From NCBI GenBank assembly GCA_012295275.1, contig CM022671.1, forward strand, positions 31,773,750-31,837,749: 64,000 bases of DNA. Reading direction: 5' to 3'. How positions within the stretch are numbered: position 1 is the first letter of the stretch; every line of letters starts with the position of its first letter. Positions 63,901 to 64,000 of this stretch are shown here, one piece after another. The stretch is from Chrysomallon squamiferum. Lineage: Eukaryota > Mollusca > Gastropoda > Neomphalida > Peltospiridae. The position numbers were made by a program, and so were the translations under genes. Under the pieces are notes generated by a model. That model saw nothing but the letters and a program-made list of their open reading frames with translations. It did not search any database and was not told where the DNA came from.

Positions 63901-64000
63901 AAAGAGTTTGTTGTATTAAATTTCTAAAATCTGCAGCAGATTATATATAACTTACAATCTGTCTTAATCCCTTTTTGAATCCAGCAACAAATCCTGCACT
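36420..64000 (-). CDS. gene C: giant multidomain membrane protein (M23/LECT2-like, PAN-like, FN3-like, cadherin-like), 5' end outside window
   Basis: 26 exons, 5' to 3': 64000-63956, 63787-63618, 63174-62994, 62112-61541, 60649-60372, 59483-59280, 58417-58241, 57564-57314, 57017-56843, 55865-55795, 55423-55266, 54020-52824, 51991-51897, 51465-50932, 50211-50034, 49264-49080, 47344-46656, 46478-45040, 44724-41486, 41134-40835, 40170-40048, 39812-39668, 39347-39206, 38709-38627, 38199-37247, 36588-36420. All junctions are GT/AG and phase-matched. About 3.9 kb of codons are visible. A one-base loss in exon 39347-39206 gives a stop at 39247-39245, after 3502 visible residues. The exons beyond it are intact and match gene A, so either the shift is recent or it is an assembly error. 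Inferred role: a large cell-surface recognition or adhesion protein. Confidence 0.83.
37247..38199 (-). CDS. gene C exon: cadherin-like pair and transmembrane helix
   Basis: 953 bases, phase 0 to 2, no stop. Same domains as gene A 14415-15382: DAEGDEL, DFTGVDEI, VDNVNDAP, PNFTGSANVSFIIKDGDN, then a hydrophobic helix AAVIIAVIVVSGVTVLALIA and basic FRYYLKSRNK. Indels against gene A are all multiples of three, a sign of past selection on this frame. Confidence 0.82.
38490..38612. repeat. (AAT/AAC)n intronic tract
   Basis: AATAAC-type units, almost identical to the tract at 15565-15680 in gene A. Confidence 0.85.
39206..39347 (-). CDS. gene C exon with apparent 1-base frameshift
   Basis: 142 bases against 143 in gene A (16223-16365). 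The difference is in the run at 39250-39258: nine T on the plus strand, where gene A has TTTGTTTTTT. In the minus reading the codons after LEKK become ATT TAA. Splice sites and flanking phases are unchanged. A homopolymer is a common place for sequencing error, so a true disruption is not proven. Confidence 0.8.
41486..44724 (-). CDS. gene C 3.2-kb repeat exon
   Basis: 3239 bases without a stop, phase 2 to phase 1. It begins YEAAIGSIKG, completing a repeat whose start (KESGIDR) is in the previous exon. It contains closing motifs VHIQPP, VDTTPP, LDESPP, VDTSPP and MDINPP, the Cys cluster CRLCDKSCESSC and many N-x-S/T sequons. The 3' 2097 bases match gene A without any indel. Confidence 0.88.
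44815..44840. repeat. (ATAC)n microsatellite
   Basis: Six to seven ATAC units followed by AGAC/GATA-type units. Confidence 0.85.
45040..46478 (-). CDS. gene C multi-repeat exon
   Basis: 1439 bases, phase 0 to 2. Closing motifs VDSFPP, YDSTEP and IDRTPP. Repeat bodies show SGFESVACGISGFEWAIGT and YYVSVRARTG. It ends inside the codon after KESGID, so the intron sits at the recurrent ESGI position. Confidence 0.87.
46656..47344 (-). CDS. gene C multi-repeat exon
   Basis: 689 bases, phase 1 to 0. Opens with LVDKTSPVAGWIHDGDN, then LDETAPRVVHFDG and IVDTTPPLLKN, spanning two full FN3-like repeats (KFFDPESKIADY and KWEFDDSESNLKEY). The donor is GTAAGA. Confidence 0.87.
47400..48790. repeat. about 30-bp AT-only intronic satellite
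   Basis: Degenerate tandem array in the intron between 47344 and 49080. The core unit is roughly AAATACTTTTTATATAAAT followed by ATAATTTATTTT, repeated some 40 to 50 times over 1.4 kb with almost no G or C. Confidence 0.85.
49080..50211 (-). CDS. gene C exons 50211-50034 and 49264-49080
   Basis: Together these encode one repeat plus edges: LIDRTPPVVGHVYDGDEL, then WIDFFDPESGIAS split by an intron, then FQWGVGTKPNIDD, and YFSTVIVYNRALNQKNVTAVSDG leading into the next closing motif. Two introns per repeat here contrast with the intronless 3.2-kb exon downstream. Confidence 0.85.
49825..49955. repeat. 25-bp intronic minisatellite
   Basis: About five units of the form AGGACATCCACAGATACATG plus GATCC. 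The His/Pro/Asp-rich frames across it are artefacts. Confidence 0.85.
50645..50925. repeat. about 28-bp intronic minisatellite
   Basis: About ten units resembling ACTGATTTCAAACTGAATCA plus a TTTTTA spacer. The array ends only a few bases from the donor of exon 51465-50932. Confidence 0.9.
50932..51465 (-). CDS. gene C repeat exon
   Basis: 534 bases, phase 1 to 1. Opens with ANWDGFHDDESGIWGYTWAAG, then a YYVTTQAINR strand, IDTSPPVFHEVSD, and a second repeat half with SDPGSGIARVDFGLG and WVRLQAVNR. Upstream exon 51991-51897 (95 bases) joins in phase. Confidence 0.85.
52624..52700. repeat. (CTT)n then (ATT)n intronic microsatellite
   Basis: CTT units to about 52670, then ATT units. They give spurious Lys/Asn and Phe/Leu frames. 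Confidence 0.9.
52824..54020 (-). CDS. gene C exon with PAN/apple-like segment
   Basis: 1197 bases, phase 2 to 2. A Cys-containing start (CSSSCKRHKRY, SGCFVKQLQGR) is followed by an Ig or FN3-like stretch. About 53250-53100 encodes a PAN/apple-like pattern: YSTETRNDVQCARKC, then GKKCISFDYE and TCDLHEV. The exon ends with a YYINAHIYNALGYHG strand, VDFTPPEPG and CTEVTWKPNH, the start of the repeat array. The PAN call rests on Cys spacing and the CISFDY core only. Confidence 0.8.
54220..54276. repeat. (TA)n and (GATA)n microsatellite
   Basis: About 17 TA units followed by four GATA units. Confidence 0.95.
54477..54612 (+). mobile_element. relic of a pogo/Tigger-type transposase N-terminus
   Basis: The plus strand encodes MASKTNESVSHGVKCKHQSI then SIQDKVELL, the typical start of Tigger/jerky-type DDE transposases with their CENP-B-like helix-turn-helix. 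After a short deletion and a frame change it continues GSSTVYDIKKQ, the recognition-helix end of the same domain. Nothing of the catalytic core follows. It lies in an intron of gene C, antisense to it. The identification is from memory of the family pattern. Confidence 0.7.
54813..54965. repeat. (CA)n, (TA)n, (GA)n compound microsatellite
   Basis: Three adjacent dinucleotide runs at about 54814-54845, 54871-54900 and 54903-54965. Confidence 0.95.
55266..57017 (-). CDS. gene C exons 57017-56843, 55865-55795, 55423-55266
   Basis: Three exons of 175, 71 and 158 bases, none containing a start codon that would flag it as a separate frame. They read through as QPYAEFSEELKNPDFKKD, then YIPFFKFPLAGFPVGPF, SGGGAIGTTFTAKTESV and IVFTPWVAGRIQATLSVFF. 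All phases agree (0 to 1, 1 to 0, 0 to 2). No family recognised; the beta-rich pattern and position before the PAN-like exon suggest an extracellular domain. Confidence 0.75.
55440..55700. repeat. GT-rich degenerate microsatellite
   Basis: GTGTGT, GTATGT and GAGGGTGTG blocks in the intron. Thr-His frames on the minus strand are artefacts. Confidence 0.85.
57314..57564 (-). CDS. gene C exon with RxKR site
   Basis: 251 bases, phase 1 to 0. Encodes TLLDRPEIDNYTMLHMTD, then LNGHGREKRQTDYLDS and a helical tail (MAGMSNLVSNLN, LVEQVNDMRNAIRNQ). REKR followed by Gln fits the furin-type consensus RxK/RR. It sits between the Cys-rich N-terminal exons and the PAN-like and FN3-like part. Confidence 0.8.
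58241..59483 (-). CDS. gene C Cys-rich exons 59483-59280 and 58417-58241
   Basis: Two exons of 204 and 177 bases. The first reads CPYFRNGISKGSGQMC, DDDCLGVVCETKVTVFG, SLKAGYRIYPTALTVSVFAD; the second VFGFSLKLESTIRFKVPT, VEISIKLLLCNSRLCLPGIP. The Cys spacing and alternating hydrophobic strands suggest a disulphide-linked beta domain. No named family recognised. Confidence 0.75.
60372..62112 (-). CDS. gene C exons 62112-61541 and 60649-60372: second half of M23/LECT2-like domain, then amphipathic helices
   Basis: Exon 62112-61541 begins IPCPVNAMVFKEKDG and runs to VEASKNIGISAGNNDCSV, SHIHVAMRKK (HxH codons at 61902-61894) and YLDPSPFLDSL. This order matches the C-terminal half of M23 (LytM/duplicated hybrid motif) and LECT2-like domains. 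It is followed, across both exons, by about 160 residues of Gly/Phe/Lys/Leu-rich amphipathic helix, such as KFASGLIMKEIQKLDFIP and GLLGKFMKKFKLPF, with no Cys or sequons. Junctions are in phase (0 to 2, 2 to 1). Confidence 0.75.
62330..62860. repeat. about 40-bp TACATG-rich intronic minisatellite
   Basis: Degenerate units built on ATTTACATGTGCTTTGAATG plus CATGAATGTATGTATACAGTAT. The Tyr/His/Lys-rich frames on the minus strand are artefacts. Confidence 0.85.
62994..63174 (-). CDS. gene C exon: first half of M23/LECT2-like domain
   Basis: 181 bases, phase 2 to 0. Reads FYEKFPSQRKGCDDTCGCG, then YPTDTCKKYTTPGVDLIW and SNKDWT. In M23 enzymes the corresponding motif is HxGxD. Here it is TPGVD (codons at 63038-63024), so the first zinc ligand His appears to be Thr while Asp is kept. 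The donor GTAAAT is modest, but the join to IPCPVNAMVF restores the expected order of the fold. Upstream exons 63787-63618 and 64000-63956 are helical (GFVAGFKKGLRQI, KDVDTLVGHLKNIQKR). Confidence 0.72.
63618..64000 (-). CDS. gene C first visible exons (helical)
   Basis: Exons 64000-63956 (cut by the window end) and 63787-63618. They encode SAGFVAGFKKGLRQI then GNSVQKGMINIQKDVDTLVG, HLKNIQKRAPKRFQD and ATEMMQSSFEAFKEA, mostly predicted helix. The second donor (GC before GTAGAT) is weak, but the phase is right for the next exon. The signal peptide and start are outside the window. Confidence 0.75.

Overview
This is an AT-rich, intron-rich window from an animal nuclear genome. The evidence is GT/AG-bounded exons with matching phases, a single-exon rhodopsin-like GPCR, a metazoan death domain, and giant extracellular proteins built from FN3-like repeats. 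The intergenic DNA and introns are full of microsatellites and minisatellites. The gene style and simple-sequence load suit a marine or freshwater lophotrochozoan, possibly a mollusc, but the species cannot be read from the sequence.

Layout. 1-3786: non-coding and microsatellite-rich. 3787-4812 (-): a single-exon class A GPCR. 7581-7965 (+): one death-domain exon with no visible partner exons. 13811-20949 (-): gene A, the 3' part of a giant type I membrane protein, broken at a 200-base N gap (20978-21177). 21178-30547 (+): gene B, a relative of the same repeat family that ends in a stop with no membrane segment. 36420-64000 (-): gene C, a near-identical paralogue of gene A in its 3' part and nearly complete toward the 5' side; its first exons lie beyond the window.

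I joined the exons by hand. Eight exons of gene A, 11 of gene B and 26 of gene C all fit in phase, with one exception: a 1-base shortening in a homopolymer of gene C (exon 39206-39347) that gives an immediate stop. Gene C reads, N to C: helical segments, an M23/LECT2-like domain with an HxH motif, amphipathic Gly/Phe/Lys-rich helices, Cys-rich exons, an RxKR site, a PAN/apple-like segment, more than a dozen repeats each closing with a VDxTPP-type motif, two cadherin-like domains, a transmembrane helix and a short tail. Gene A shares the part from the last repeats to the tail.

A segmental duplication relates about 5960-20949 to 31735-43582 in the same orientation. The death-domain exon lies in a stretch (about 7290-10100) that the second copy lacks. 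Taken together, the locus looks like a cluster of giant adhesion or recognition proteins, two membrane-anchored and one apparently secreted. The function is inferred from architecture only.
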